The notes beneath the pieces were generated by a model. That model had not been told where the DNA came from and ran no database searches. It saw only the letters and a program-made list of their open reading frames with translations. Both the position numbers and the translations under genes were made by a program. This document shows, piece after piece, positions 44,502-56,066 of a stretch of 64,000 bases of DNA (positions are counted from its first letter, which is position 1; the number at the start of each line of letters is the position of its first letter). The stretch is from Timema cristinae (lineage: Eukaryota; Arthropoda; Insecta; Phasmatodea; Timematidae), in contig JBCFYV010009882.1 in NCBI GenBank assembly GCA_039000515.1, forward strand, positions 60,444,277-60,508,276. Reading direction: 5' to 3'.

Positions 44502-46385
44502 TTTATTATTTAAGTTTCTTTTAGCTTGCCACTACATACTATGTTTAAACCCATGCACCTATGGTTTTATCTGCATAAACAAACTCATGATATACATTTA
44601 AACACCTAACTTTTCTTTTTTCAACATAGTACAACATAACCTCACAATCAGTAGCATTTAGGGAAAATATGCAAATGCACAGGTTCCACTATTTGGTTCC
44701 CGAGTTCTTAAATACATGTTTCATATGATTATATGGGCCTACATAGAATAAAAGACAAAGCACACAATAATGAAGCCAACATTTTTATTAATTAAATAAA
44801 TTATGAGAATTAAAGTTATAATAGGTACTTAATAACTAGACCTACATCATAACCAATAAAGTCATGTAAAAAATTCTTATGCAAGGCCTAATTAAACAAA
44901 CATATATAGTTATATAAATGCCTATGTTGTAATATTTTTATTTATATTTAAACTGATATATTTTTATATATCTTCATGCAGCGAGATTTCATGGTTCATA
45001 ACCTTTATCTTCATAAATGTGTAAATTGTGAGTAGTATTTTTACACATTATTATTCATTGCGTGAATCTTCAATCCATTATATAGCGGACTGACCCTAAA
45101 TAAACAAAATTAATCATAGGTCTATATATTATACTGCAAGACTGTTGGCAGCTGGTGTACATATGTTAATTCATGTTTGTAATTACAGGTACCTTATACA
45201 TATTAAAATACAGTCACTGGATGAACCATCTCAAAGATTATGAAAATTTTGAGTTGTTTACATCACAGGTAATTTATATTTCGTCCAAATGTTCGGGTTT
45301 TACATGCCAGCAAAATTACATATATTTATATTGAATTAATAAACTCTAAACTCAATGGTACATCCTATAAACCTCCCCTCTTTCTACTCCCATCTCCTCA
45401 ACCACACGATTCTATTAAAATTTTTAATCAAATTAGATGTATCAAAAATATTGAGCGCTGAAGATGTGTCAAATTTAGGGATGTGAAAAAACTATTGATA
45501 CTTTACTAATATCAATATTGGTACTCGCACTCCGATAGATACGAATCGGTATCGAAAGAAACAACTCTTTTGTTATCTTCACTCATGCTGGGATCAAATG
45601 CTTACTATAGTCGGATTCATGAAGGTATGTTTCATTTTATTGTTGCCAATTGTTATGCCCATGGGAAACTGTTATCAAGCAGAGGGGTTCTCACTCTGAT
45701 AAATTGACAACGTTGAGATGAGTGTAGGCATGAGGGGAGAGGGTTTTCCATCCCTAGTGTGACCTTGAAACACACAAACAAATGACTGGTATAGGGTGGA
45801 TTGTGGAAGAAGAACAAATTACATGATTTTTCAATTCTCATTAATTTTCTGTAACTCTAGCATTCAATCTCTTTTAGCTCATCATAATTTATAGCTGTTC
45901 TTTCATCTTTGTTTATCAATTCAGTCGCCTGACCTCCCAAATGGAGCTGTATTTATTACCTCTGCCTTTATCATTGAGCAAATCACAAACTAAACAAAAT
46001 AAGTTTTTGTTTACCCCAATGAGCTCACAAGGTGCTCCAAGCAGATAAGGCAGGGAAAAGTATATGTGCAGAGGAAGCCAACATAGCAGCATAGCGGCAT
46101 AACAGCATAGAGCTCATTCTTCTATTGCTTGTCAATAATTAATAATCTATTTTGGTGGAGTATATAAAGGACGAATGTGGTTAAAATATGGTACCTCCCG
46201 GAAGTAAATTATGGGAGTTTTTTTTAGAAGGTTGTTAGCGAAAAAGAATCTTATAAAATTTGTTTTAAAGTATTAAAAACTATTATAATTTACAGGGTTT
46301 AAATAAAAATGAAAATACAGTAATGATGCAAATGTTGAGATTTGTTTTTATCTTTGCTTCTTACTAGTCCAAGTTAAACGCCTAT
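44502..46385. other. Non-coding stretch
   Basis: No gene recognised. ATCGATA/ATTGATA-type words cluster near 45495-45560, and again just past this stretch near 46610-46645. TTTAGGGATGTGAAAAAACT at 45475 has a hAT-end flavour, but no matching opposite end was found. Confidence 0.4.
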
Positions 46386-46556
46386 GTACTAATTATACTA
46401 ATCGATTTAGAGTCAGGAAATTTTAATTTAGAGGAAATGCACCCATATTTGCATGGAAAACCATTTTTGGAAAACCCCACGCAATGCACCTGGCCAGGAT
46501 TGAACCCCGTCTTTGGCAGTCCAGAGAGTAGCGCGTAGACCACACAGCCACCAAAG
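46386..46556 (-). mobile_element. tRNA-derived SINE, family A-like, partial
   Basis: Complement of a tRNA-like head: on the minus strand TTGGTGGCTGTGTGGTCTAC and GGGGTTCAATCCTGGCCAGG. Part of the body (TTTGCATGGAAAACCATTTT on the plus strand) follows; the 3' tail is missing. Confidence 0.65.
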
Positions 46557-46770
46557 GGGTAAGAAATTATTAATACTTGATTAAAAAAGTACAATTTTCT
46601 AGATTAAAATTTCGATATCGATACTTAACTGTTATTGATATTTTTAGTCAAATGTATGGCCTAGGCTACATTATGACCCAGTTAACTAAATTACATTCAA
46701 AAGGTATACAGTTGCACAGTTAAAGTGCCCATAAAATTAACAATTAAAATAAGTACAGAAAAGAAAGCTT

Positions 46771-46988
46771 TGTCGGGCAGAGTAGTGATCTAAATACACA
46801 ATATGTATAAACTATTGCTGACACAATTTATAGCACGACCGGTACAGGGCTTGGCTGGAACACGACTAACGGTTTATTATTTGAAAAAGCCTTTTAAGAC
46901 TAAATTCGTGAGACATCTGTCGGCGTTATAGTGAACTACAAATGTAAACAAACATGAACGTTTTGACGGTAATAATTGAACTCCAACA
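46771..46988 (-). repeat. Copia 3' LTR
   Basis: A 218-bp repeat containing GCACGACCGGTACAGGGCTT and GAGACATCTGTCGGCGTTAT. It carries about 33 bp (near 46784-46818) that the 5' LTR lacks. Confidence 0.88.
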
Positions 46989-47043
46989 CCCAACACCCCC
47001 CCACTCCCCTCAATTTTGAGTCCAAAACGTCAATAGGTAACAA

Positions 47044-50000
47044 TCAAGCACGTAAACCCAATTCTTTGACATACTTCTCGTGTTTGGATCCAGGAAGAGG
47101 TTTTGTCAAGATATCCGCCACCATATCCTCAGTGGATAGATATTCAAACCTTAGTGGGTGATCTTGGAGAGCTTGACGAATAAAATGAAACTTTATGTCT
47201 ATATGTTTCGATCTTGAGTGGAAGACAGGGTTATGTGCCAATTTTCCAGCTGATTTATTATCATTGAAAATAATGATGTTCGACAACTCCTTTAAACTAA
47301 GTTCTCGTATGAAGGTCATCAGGAAGATTGCTTCCTTCGCAGCTTCGGTGAGACTCATATATTCTGCCTCGATTGAAGATAAAGCAACGGTTCTCTGCTT
47401 TCTTGAGCACCATGATAACGACGCTCCGGACAAGGTGAAAGTGTAACCTGTATAGGACCTTCTGTCAGTGTCACAGTTTCCCCATCCGGCGTTTACGAAA
47501 CTGGAAATGCCTTCATCATCCCTGGAGTAGACCAACCTCTTGTCAACCGTTCCTTGCAGATATCTTAGCACAGGCTTGGCAGCTTGCCAGTGAGTTGAGG
47601 TGTGACAATTATTATATTGATTCAGCATGTTGACTGCGTAAGCGATGTCGGAACGGGTACCGATGGTGATGCACATGAGGGCTCCAATCAACTCTCTGAA
47701 TGGATATTGCTTTGTTTCTTCTTTGTTATTGAAGGAAGAATCAAACTTGACTCCGGTTGATATCGGTGTCTTCGCTTGTTTGCAGTCATCCATCCCGAAC
47801 TTATGTAAGACATCCCTGATGTAGCCACTCTGACGTAATGGGACTTTGTCCTTGGATTGGTTCACTTCGATTCCTAAACAATGATTTATAGCTACAAGGT
47901 CCTTTACATCAAATCTGTTTGACAGTTCACCTTTAATGTCTCTGGCTCGCTCCGGGCTTCCAGAAGCGATCACGATGTCATCAACATAGATGAGCACGTA
48001 GACTGGGTGTTTACTTCGACTATCGACATACACGCATGGGTCAGAGTTTGTGGGCTGCAACCCGATGGATTCTAAGGCTGCACTTAATTTAGCGTGCCAC
48101 TGTCGACCAGCTTGATGGAGCCCGTAAATGACCTTCCGAAGTTTGCAGACTTTGTTACCGGATTTCAGTTTATGAAACATGTATTTTGCTTTCCCAACAA
48201 TGCTGTCGTCATTTTCAGTCCTAATCATCTTTTGTAGTGCAACTGGAGAAAAGTGTCCAAAAAGTCGATTCCTGTTCTTTGGGCAAAGCCTCTTGCGACC
48301 ACCCTTGCTTTCCTTCGAAGTAACGTTCCATCAGCATTATACTTGTTTCGGAGAGCCGCCCTACAGTCGATCACTCTACCGTTGGTAGGTCTATTCACTA
48401 TTTCCCAAGTGTCGTTGGCGACCAAGTATCTGATCTCGGAATAGATTGCTTCGAACACTTCCTCGTGATCTGGCCCCATTCATGGCACTGTCGATGTGAA
48501 TCTCTGAGGCGTTCATCGCAACTGGGACATTATGAAACGATCCATCTTCCCTGTTACTTTGAACGTTGTTGTGCTCCATAGTTTCTTGATATGATGCAGT
48601 GCTTTAATGCCCAGTATCTTTACCCTATGGCGTATCATTGTTGAGAGCAAGTTTCTGGTCGGCCCGGTTGGCTGCAGGCTGGTATATTTTAGTGGGGCCA
48701 CCCCTTATTTCGGTACGCATTAACTTTGGTCTGCCGGGTCCTCGCTCGACCAGCATGTCGGATTCGGTGCCTGTGGCACCTTAATGAGTTTGTCGCTCTC
48801 CAATGTCGAGCATGGGGACATCATTCACCTCCAATCCATGAAATGGTTAATCGTCTTCCAGAGCGTTCGGACTGATCTCTACGTCCTTTTGCGAGGACTC
48901 TTCTTCATTGAACCCTCCTCCTTTATGTTGACAGGATATTTCTTCTTCTTGAAGAAAGTCTGCAGATGTACGTCCAGGCCCAGGCTTGGCACAGAATCTT
49001 ATGTCCCTGGAGACACGGATTTTTCGTTCACTTGGTAACCATACCCGGTAGGCCTTGGAACAGTCAGAGTAGCCAACAAAGACCCCTTTCTTTCCTTTGG
49101 GCTCGAACTTTCCTTTATTGGGAGACTTGTCGAGGATGATGGCTTTCTCCCCGAATATATGAAGATGCGAGATATTTGGCCGTCTTCCCAACCATCTTTA
49201 GTATGGAGTTCCTTCAGACAACCCTTTTGTTGTGCATCGATTTCGGATGTGATTGGCTGTCGCTATTGCTTCGGCCCAAAAGGACAGTGGCATTCCGGAC
49301 TCCAATAGCATGCACCTAGCAGCCTCAACCAGAGTGTGGTTCTTCCTTTCCGTGACACCGTTCTGTTGTGGGGTGTGCGGAGTTGTTAGACGTCGTTGGG
49401 TGCCTGCACGTTTGGGGATGAAATCCATTTTATCTTTGCAGTATTCTTTGCCGTTATCCGATTGAAGAGCTTTTATCTTATGCCCTGTTTGATTTTCGGC
49501 TAGATTCTTGAACTTTATGAACTTCTCAGTGACCTCTCCCTTGTGACGAAGGAAGTAGACTTGATACCATCGACTGTAGTCGTCTATGCAGGTTACGAAA
49601 TAACGTACACCACCTTGAGATGCTTCCCTCATTGGCCCGCAGACGTCAGAATAGATTAATTCCAGAAGCTCTTTTGAGTTTACCTCTCGTTTGGTGAAAG
49701 GAGTTGATGTTATTTTTCCTTCTAGACAGGTGTGACAGTTTTTTAAGTCAGTTGAGTCATTGAATTTTAAACCGATCACACATTGGTTCTTGAGCATATT
49801 GACTATGTCCCTCAAATTCAAATAACCAAGTTGAGCGTGCCAAATTTCTAATTCACCTTTTAGAACTTTTGATCCTGTGACCATGCACGCTTGCTGATCG
49901 CTTTCACATAAGAAGAATAAGTCACCAATTCTATTCGCAACAACTTTAATGTCACCGTTTATGCCTTTCTCAAATGTCACCTTGTTGTTGTTGTCAACAA

Positions 50001-51088
50001 TTTTTGCCACAGGGATGAGGTTCGTTTGGAGGTTGGATACATATAAGGTGTCTTTCAATGTGATAATCTGTCACACTGTTCGCGGTGGTGATTTGCACGT
50101 CACCTTTCGCTTTTACTTGCGTGGTACTGTCATCGGAAAGTTTAAGATTCCCGTAAATTTTCTTCGCGCTCGTGAATGCATGTTCATTGTTGCATAAGTG
50201 AGATGTGCAACCACTATCAATACACCAAAGGTTGTTTATGTTGCTTGATCTTGTAATTTCTTTGTCGACGAAAAAACAACAATGGGCCTCGTCGGCTTTA
50301 TTTGCCGTTTGTTCGCTCAACTTCTATTTAAAGAAACAATCGGCCTCCCTGCTTTTTGCAAAAGCCGCATTTATAGTTTAGTTGTGGTTTTTGTTTACGT
50401 TTCTGTTCGGATCCAGCACTACTGCTCGTACCACCTTTCGGTCGGTTTACGAACTGTTTTCCTGACTTGATAAACATGGCGGAACTTCCGTTTTCCGTAG
50501 CACGTGCGTTGTTCTTCCAAGACTATCACTTTCAACGTTTCAGCGTCAGGTAAATTGTCACGGGATTCGATTGCACATCGAAAGTTGTCATAACTGCTGG
50601 GGAGACTATATAGCAGCATGATCGTCACCGTTTATGTCCACTTCCATTGCTTGCAACTTATCCACCGCGTCAAAAAATCCAGCGAGATGTTCAGTCACAT
50701 CGTTGCCATGTAGCATCTTGTGTTGTGTGAGACTTTGAGCAATGTTGCCTTGCGAGCAGGCCCCTTTGATGTGTAGATTGATTCTAGTTTGATCCATACG
50801 TCGCGTGAAGTAACGCATCCTTGAATCTGTTTTAATTCAGATGGATTGATGGACAGGATTAAATCAGCTTTTGCCTTCCGATCGGCCGCTAGCCAAGCTT
50901 TGTGTGCAGCTTGCGCGGCAACAAGCACCGCGTTTTCGCCAATCACTTTGGGTTGTGGTATTTCTCCTGACACATATCCCATGTATTTTTTTTATTAGCA
51001 AGGCTTCTGATTGTATTTTCCATGTATTGTAGTTGTCGCGTGACAACATCTCGAGTCGTGTTGAACGCGTCACGTTCACGTGCGCCAT
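47044..51088 (-). pseudogene. Copia gag-pol relic
   Basis: Reading the minus strand from 51088: a gag start (LEMLSRDNYNTWKIQSEAL), gag middle (SLPSSYDNFRCAIESRDNLP, near 50600) and a damaged zinc knuckle (KCGFCKK). Protease is WCIDSGCTSHLC (near 50230). Integrase follows in one open frame, 50058-49198, with WHAQLGYLN, CHTCLEGK, IYSDVCGP, QSDNGKEY and TPQQNGVTERKN, so its DDE residues are intact. A damaged linker comes next, then reverse transcriptase (ARVVARGFAQRTGIDF, YGLHQAGRQWH, YVLIYVDDIVIA) and RNase H (SSIEAEYMSLTEAAKEA, DNKSAGKLAHNP, RSKHIDIKFHFIR) ending at 47044. The piece between DTFSPV and KVCKLRKVIYGL, where motif A with its Asp should be, is missing or unrecognisable. Frame breaks near 48240, 48470 and in gag make it non-functional. 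Confidence 0.9.
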
Positions 51089-51191
51089 TTTCTTGGGCTA
51101 ACGAATCGTTCAACTTCTGCACTTTTTTGATTTATAACTTTTCGTTTAATCAAAATACTGTTTCGTTTCCGATCGTGTAACTCGCATAACC

Positions 51192-51258
51192 TGTTGGGCA
51201 GAGTTGCTAACACAATTTATAGCACGACCGGTACAGCGCTTGGCTGGAACACGACTAA
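51192..51258 (-). repeat. Copia 5' LTR, inner piece
   Basis: TGTTGGGCAGAG to CACGACTAA, ending at the TAA duplicated by the nested element. Continues at 53871. Confidence 0.88.
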
Positions 51259-51640
51259 AGGCCCAGACACAGACTCCGTATCCGTAGGTCCGTACTCCGT
51301 GCTCCAGGTCCATAAGAAATTCTACACGCGATCACAGTCTCCGTATCCGTAATCACGTGACCGTTTCAACCAATGAGGTAGTATGAGACTTCATCCAATC
51401 AAAAAATTCGAAAGAAAATAGTCTACAGCACAGAGCGCGCATCGAGCAGTCAGCTGATCAAAGAAACCAAAAACAACTTTGTTGAGAAAACTTGTCTGCC
51501 AAAATATTCTCTAAGTCGAGTCCATCTTAACTTACATTCTTCAGCTGCACAAATATTTTTTTAAACGATATATTAAATTTTTACAATTATTTATACACTT
51601 TTCAATAGCCCTAAATTATTCTCAAAGATACACTAGAAGA

Positions 51641-51894
51641 ATCCAACCTGGTTCAGAAACGGAATGGTATAAAGCGTCACTTTCGTGTTGTACTGGCCTG
51701 CTAAAGACGAGATCGGGGTTTGAATCCTAGTTGACTCTACTGAAGGTGGTGTTTTTCAAAATGGTTTCCCACTTTCCTTCCATGTAAATGTGGGTAACTA
51801 CCTCTAAAATGCTTTCGTCCTCGTCCCTATCCCATTAGAGTAATTATCTATATACATATATGCCTGAACAAGTAGGACAGTGTGATAAAAAAAA
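51641..51894 (+). mobile_element. tRNA-derived SINE, family A-like, in E2
   Basis: Head GGTTCAGAAACGGAATGGTA, box B-like GGGGTTTGAATCCTAG, body with CCCATTAGAGTAATTATCTA and poly-A end. The duplication TAGAAGA is at 51634-51640 and 51895-51901. Confidence 0.8.
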
Positions 51895-51926
51895 TAGAAG
51901 ACTACATTTGGGATATTTGAAAAGAT

Positions 51927-52180
51927 TAATAATTAATTTGTCACTGTGTCTTACTACCCGTTTGGGATGTACTCTTAAGTATTAATTTTGCTAATGGGTT
52001 GTGAATTGGGAAGGTTGAATTTAGAGGAAGTGAACCCACATTTGCATGGAGGGAGAGTAGAAAACTATCTAGGAAACCCCCAGTTCACCTGAGCGAGATT
52101 CGAACCTCGATCTCCCCATCTTCGGCAGTAAAGATCAACACAAATCTAGTGCGTTAAATAACTACACCACCGAGGCGGGT
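51927..52180 (-). mobile_element. tRNA-derived SINE, family A, in E2
   Basis: Minus-strand head ACCCGCCTCGGTGGTGTAGT and box B-like GAGGTTCGAATCTCGCTCAG. The common tail appears as its complement, CACTGTGTCTTACTACCCGT. The duplication is ATTTGAAAAGAT (51915-51926) and ATTTGACAAGAT (52181-52192). It retains CTGGGGG where the copy at 2722 has a long G run. Confidence 0.88.
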
Positions 52181-52434
52181 ATTTGACAAGATACTTCTAT
52201 GTGTTAAAAAAGCAGAATTATTTAAAAAACAACTGGGCTTTGCCTGACATATTAGGTAGCCCCTATGAGTGGTGCTGCCCTTTGCGGCTATCACAAACTT
52301 GCAAGCCCTATTTCAATATTAATTACATATGCCAATGTACACCAGGGGAAAGAATGCCACCCAATCTGGCTAGAGTGGTTTAGATTCCACTCATGCTAAC
52401 ATGTTCCTAGCTCAGGTAGATTTTCTAATTGCCT

Positions 52435-52695
52435 AAAAAAGAACTAGCCATAGTAAAATATATGAACAGATACATTATGCATGTAGAGCCTGAAGACTGG
52501 GAAATCGCCGTTCAAATTCGGTCGGGTGCAGTGAGGGTCGGTTTTCCACTCTCACTGTACACAAACGCAGGTGCACTTCTTCAGAATTCATCCTTCCTGA
52601 TTCCTTCCTCTGAATTCAACCTTCTGATCTCTAACCCATTAGTAATTTGTATACAGGCCTATCACCTGAATAGGTAGTAGGACGTGCTAAGAAAA
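52435..52695 (+). mobile_element. tRNA-derived SINE, family A-like, diverged, in E2
   Basis: Retains a box B-like GCCGTTCAAATTCGGTCGGG, the body with CCTTCTGATCTCTAACCCAT and the tail GAATAGGTAGTAGGACGTGC plus poly-A. The head is eroded. Confidence 0.65.
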
Positions 52696-53467
52696 AAAGA
52701 ATGGTTTGTATTACAGAAGTACAAACATGTCTCTAGCTCAGATGAATTTTCTATAAGTGCCTATAAAGGACTGGGCTTAAAAACTGAGAGGTTTGGGTTC
52801 CACTATTACAAATATTTTTCTAACTCGGGTGGATTTTCTAACTGCCTAAAAAAGGAGTAACCCTGATTAAAAAAAATACGAGTAGAAACTATTTATGCAT
52901 ATTTTTTTTTTCTAGTTTTCATAAATAAACGCAACATTTAAAAAAAGTGGTTTGGCTTCCAAAGTAAAAGTAGGCCTACTTGTAGCCAAAAAGTTACCTG
53001 GTATCCCGATGATTTTTGAAATACTTAGCCAGGCATTTTCCTTTCTTAAAGCGTCTTTAAACTCTTAAGTTTTTTACTAAACAAAACAGGCCTTTGCCGA
53101 ACACAATAAGAAGAGAATCCATTTCAAAATCGCTAGTATCCATATTTATCGATTAGAAAAAATGTAATGACGCTAGTAAATGGAGTATAAATCAAATAAT
53201 AGGGGTGTTGAACCTACAAAAGCAAAGCCAATATTTCTGAGAACTTGATATTTCTCAGAAAACACTTTCCTAGAAGCCGCTCTTCCCGGGGTGTTTAGAT
53301 TTTTTTAAATGTTTCTGAAATAGGTCCGCGTGTAGCCATCTTTTCATTTTGTATATGTTTCCATAGCGACGGATTCTATCACGATATTCTTTCTTTATTT
53401 CAAGGAGCATGCGCATATTTACTCGGCTGTGATTGGTAGTCCGTATAAACGAGTCCGTAGAAAGTTA

Positions 53468-53747
53468 TTATTATTATTAGCACCGCGTCTTACTACCTAT
53501 TCGGTTTATACGCACTTACACTAATGTGTAGTGGTAGGGTGATTGTGAGATGAAATGATGGACCTACAGTTTAACGTGGAATCCGAACCACGGTGGAGGC
53601 CTGGCATTCCCCACATTCACAAGATGTCTTGTCAGAGGTGAAGGAAGGGTTTGATAATCAGATATATCTTTGCCGGGACCGAGGATTGAACCCCGGCCGC
53701 CAGCATAGAAGTCTGACACCTTACCCCTAGACCACCAGGTCACCAGT
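53468..53747 (-). mobile_element. tRNA-derived SINE, family B, complete, in E2
   Basis: Minus-strand head GGTGACCTGGTGGTCTAGGG, box B-like CCGGGGTTCAATCCTCGG and the family B body. The tail appears at the left as (ATT)n AGCACCGCGTCTTACTACC. The exact duplication GAAAGTTA is at 53460-53467 and 53748-53755. Confidence 0.9.
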
Positions 53748-53870
53748 GAAAGTTAAATTTGGGCAACTTCTACGGAGTAAGGACTCTGTGGCCAGAGCAA
53801 TCTGATATTGTAGCATCGATTTCTTACGGACCACGGACCTACGGATACGGAGTCTGTGTCAGGGCCTTAA

Positions 53871-53989
53871 CGGTTTATTATTTGAAAAAGCCTTTTAAGA
53901 CTAAATTCATGAGACATCTGTCGGCGTTATAGGGAACTACAAATGTAAACAAACATGAACGTTTTGACGGTAATAATTGAACTCCAACA
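53871..53989 (-). repeat. Copia 5' LTR, outer piece
   Basis: CGGTTTATTATTTGAAAAAG to CTCCAACA, then the AGCTT duplication. It differs from the 3' LTR at only a few positions over this span. Confidence 0.9.
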
Positions 53990-54116
53990 AGCTTTGATAC
54001 AAAGGTCATTATTTAATTAAATATTGCGCTTATTCACCATATAAAAAATCTCCAAATAACTTCTAGAGGCATTAAATAGCCATACATTGTCTTGGCCTGC
54101 AACAATTAGTGCCTTG

Positions 54117-55425
54117 CAGTGGCGTCGCGTCAGGGCAAGCAAGGCAAGCACTGCTTGCCTTTGAAGATATTATGTAATATTTTTTTTAATGTTGAAAAAT
54201 ATATTTTCCTGGTAATAATTTAAATGTAATTCAAGCATCAGTGGGTTTGAAAAAAAAATCCCATACATGACAGTGACCGTAACAAGCATGCAAGATGTGC
54301 ACTAGTCCATCAAATGGTGGTTTAAAGTCGGTATTTGTCCAAATTTTATCCCATTGCTCTAGCCAGTGTAGTTCTTATTTGTGACGTCATAGATTTCGGA
54401 GGGGAGAGAAGGGGAAGTGCTGCGGATGTCAGGTAAAAATGCAAGCAGCCGAGCTACGACTTCTCTTACCCGAAAGGTGACGACTAGAACCGAAGTCACT
54501 ACCCCTCTTTCAAGGTACTGACCCCATGCCCACACATCTTTAAGCCCAGTACACATGACACAACTTCTTGTATATAGAGTTGTACAAGAAGTTGCAGCCT
54601 GAAGATTGTGTCGTGTGAGCACCAAAATTTGTCAAGATCTGCTTTGCACAACTTATTGTATACAATTTCAGGAAATAGAACGCGTCCTATATAAGCAGTT
54701 TTTCTTGCACAACTTTTGAGTTATAAGCATGAAAACTTGTTCTTCCAGATAGTTACTTTTAAAAAAAAAAGTGATTGTAAGAAAAACAGCTAAATGCTTG
54801 AAAACAAACAAATAATTGTAATTGAAGGTTAAACCCCAAATATAAAGGTTTTCAACCATTTAAAAAAATATTAATAAATCGAAAAAAAAAACATATTTCC
54901 ATAATATTTAGGCATGATTAAAAATTAATTACTTTAAATATCAATATTTTCCATATCATTCAACCATTATTTTTCCATAAACAGGGCAAAACGCTTTTTT
55001 TTTATTTATTTTTTCAAATATTATTTGCAATCACAAATGCCATATGAACAGTAACTGGCTAGAATTTGTATGCAATCCATGTGACAAATATATTGTACAA
55101 TTTTTTGCACAAATTTTTGTACAAGAAGTTGTGTTGTGCGTACCGGGCTTTAGAGTTTTGTGAAGTTTATTGTAGTAGGTTTGATGTGTGTATCAGTGAA
55201 AGCTAACAAACGAAATTTTATACATATATGTCTTTAATAAGTAATAACACAATAATGTAAATCACAGAACAGAATGACCCCCAAAGCCACAACTATTATA
55301 AAAAAAAATTCCAAATAGCTACTTGAAGCAAAAATTTATTTTCTTTTAATCTGGGACCTCCCCTTTTAAGCTTGAGGGCACCCCTCCCAAGCTTGCTTAA
55401 GAATTTTGGTCATGAGACGCTACTG
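54117..55425. mobile_element. hAT-like element with 8-bp duplication
   Basis: Left end CAGTGGCGTCGCGTCAGGGC; the right end complement is CAGTAGCGTCTCATGACCAA. The exact 8-bp duplication GTGCCTTG lies at 54109-54116 and 55426-55433. An 8-bp duplication with CAGTGGCG-type ends fits hAT. No transposase: without the nested MITE only about 700 bp remain. Confidence 0.8.
54543..55149. mobile_element. MITE E3 nested in the hAT-like element, TTA duplication
   Basis: Left end AGCCCAGTACACATGACACA; the right end complement AGCCCGGTACGCACAACACA, match continuing through ACTTCTTGTA. TTA is at 54540-54542 and 55150-55152. The end sequence ACAACTTCTTGTAC is echoed inside as GTTGTACAAGAAGTTG, giving several alternative hairpins. 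No coding sequence. Confidence 0.82.
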
Positions 55426-55730
55426 GTGCCTTGCCTTCAAAACCCCCCTCCCAGCCCTCCTCCTTCCAATGTCCCCAAATCAAAGTTTCACTCTGGCTAC
55501 AGTCTTGATTTATATTTCTGAGTGTGCCACTGCTATGACTGGAACTTATAAATTATATTACAAATTTATATTCATCTTATAGCAAATGTTTATTAAGATG
55601 TAAGCTTTTAAAAGCATTTTATATTTTATTTTAAAATGTCAATTGGTTCACTATATTCCTGTTTGTCTTTAATCATGATGAAATAGGCTATTGCCATGTT
55701 ACATTTATATTATATGTTTAATTTTTCCAG

Positions 55731-55918
55731 GTGACTCTGTGAATCTACTGAAGTACAACTTAATGAAAGTCACCTTTAGTGATACTGAGAATTCACCTGA
55801 AGATCAATACACAACTTGTCATTGTTATACAATATATTGTGTGGAGCGCCTCTTTGGGGCTATGAAAAGTGAATGGCTTTATTCACTTATGAAAAGCTTT
55901 ATCAAATATTTCTCATAA
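55731..55918 (+). CDS. Possible terminal exon of an unidentified host gene
   Basis: A pyrimidine-rich run ending TTTTTCCAG at 55730 looks like a splice acceptor. An open frame follows at once (in frame GDSVNLLKYNLMKVTFSDTE, then NSPEDQYTTCHCYT) to a TAA at 55918. AATAAA sits 80 bp downstream at 55998-56003. The residues are more protein-like than those of other frames here and match no transposon protein that I know. I found no upstream exon, so the phase and gene are unknown. The frame is short enough to be chance. Confidence 0.25.
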
Positions 55919-55997
55919 ACAGCTGGACAAATCATATAGGCTTGTGCAGCTTTGAACAACATTGTGTACCACTAAATAGAAGAAGAACCTCAATGTG

Positions 55998-56003
55998 AAT
56001 AAA
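55998..56003 (+). promoter_or_regulatory. Candidate polyadenylation signal
   Basis: AATAAA 80 bp after the stop of the possible terminal exon. The hexamer is common by chance in such AT-rich DNA. Confidence 0.2.
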
Positions 56004-56066
56004 GCTTTCCTATTTTATATGGAACATTATGAAGCTCCAATTAATTAAAAACTATTTAATGTATAT

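Larger units (their letters stand above)
51259..53867. mobile_element. TIR element E2 nested in the copia LTR, TAA duplication
   Basis: Left end AGGCCCAGACACAGACTCCG; the right end complement AGGCCCTGACACAGACTCCG, with match continuing through TATCCGTAGGTCCGT. TAA is at 51256-51258 and 53868-53870. Removing the element rejoins the LTR exactly. Pieces of the end (CTCCGTATCCGTA) recur inside near 51330. Four SINEs make up roughly a thousand bases of it; the remainder has no transposase frame. The TWA duplication suggests PIF/Harbinger-type mobilisation, which is inference. Confidence 0.88.
46771..53989 (-). mobile_element. Copia-type LTR retrotransposon with nested insertion
   Basis: Minus-strand element with LTR ends TGTYGGG...CTCCAACA and an exact 5-bp duplication AGCTT (46766-46770 and 53990-53994). 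The order gag, protease, integrase, reverse transcriptase, RNase H identifies the copia group. A purine-rich tract, complement of the CCCAACACCCCCCCACTCCC at 46989-47008, abuts the 3' LTR. Next to the 5' LTR GGTTATGCGAG (minus strand) is a primer-site candidate; its first seven bases match the initiator-tRNA-type site of Drosophila copia. The 5' LTR is split by a 2.6-kb DNA element. Confidence 0.92.

Noticed and set aside
45475..46650. A hAT element with TTTAGGGATGTG at the left and ATCGATA words at both sides
   Set aside because: No matching right terminus and no 8-bp duplication could be found.
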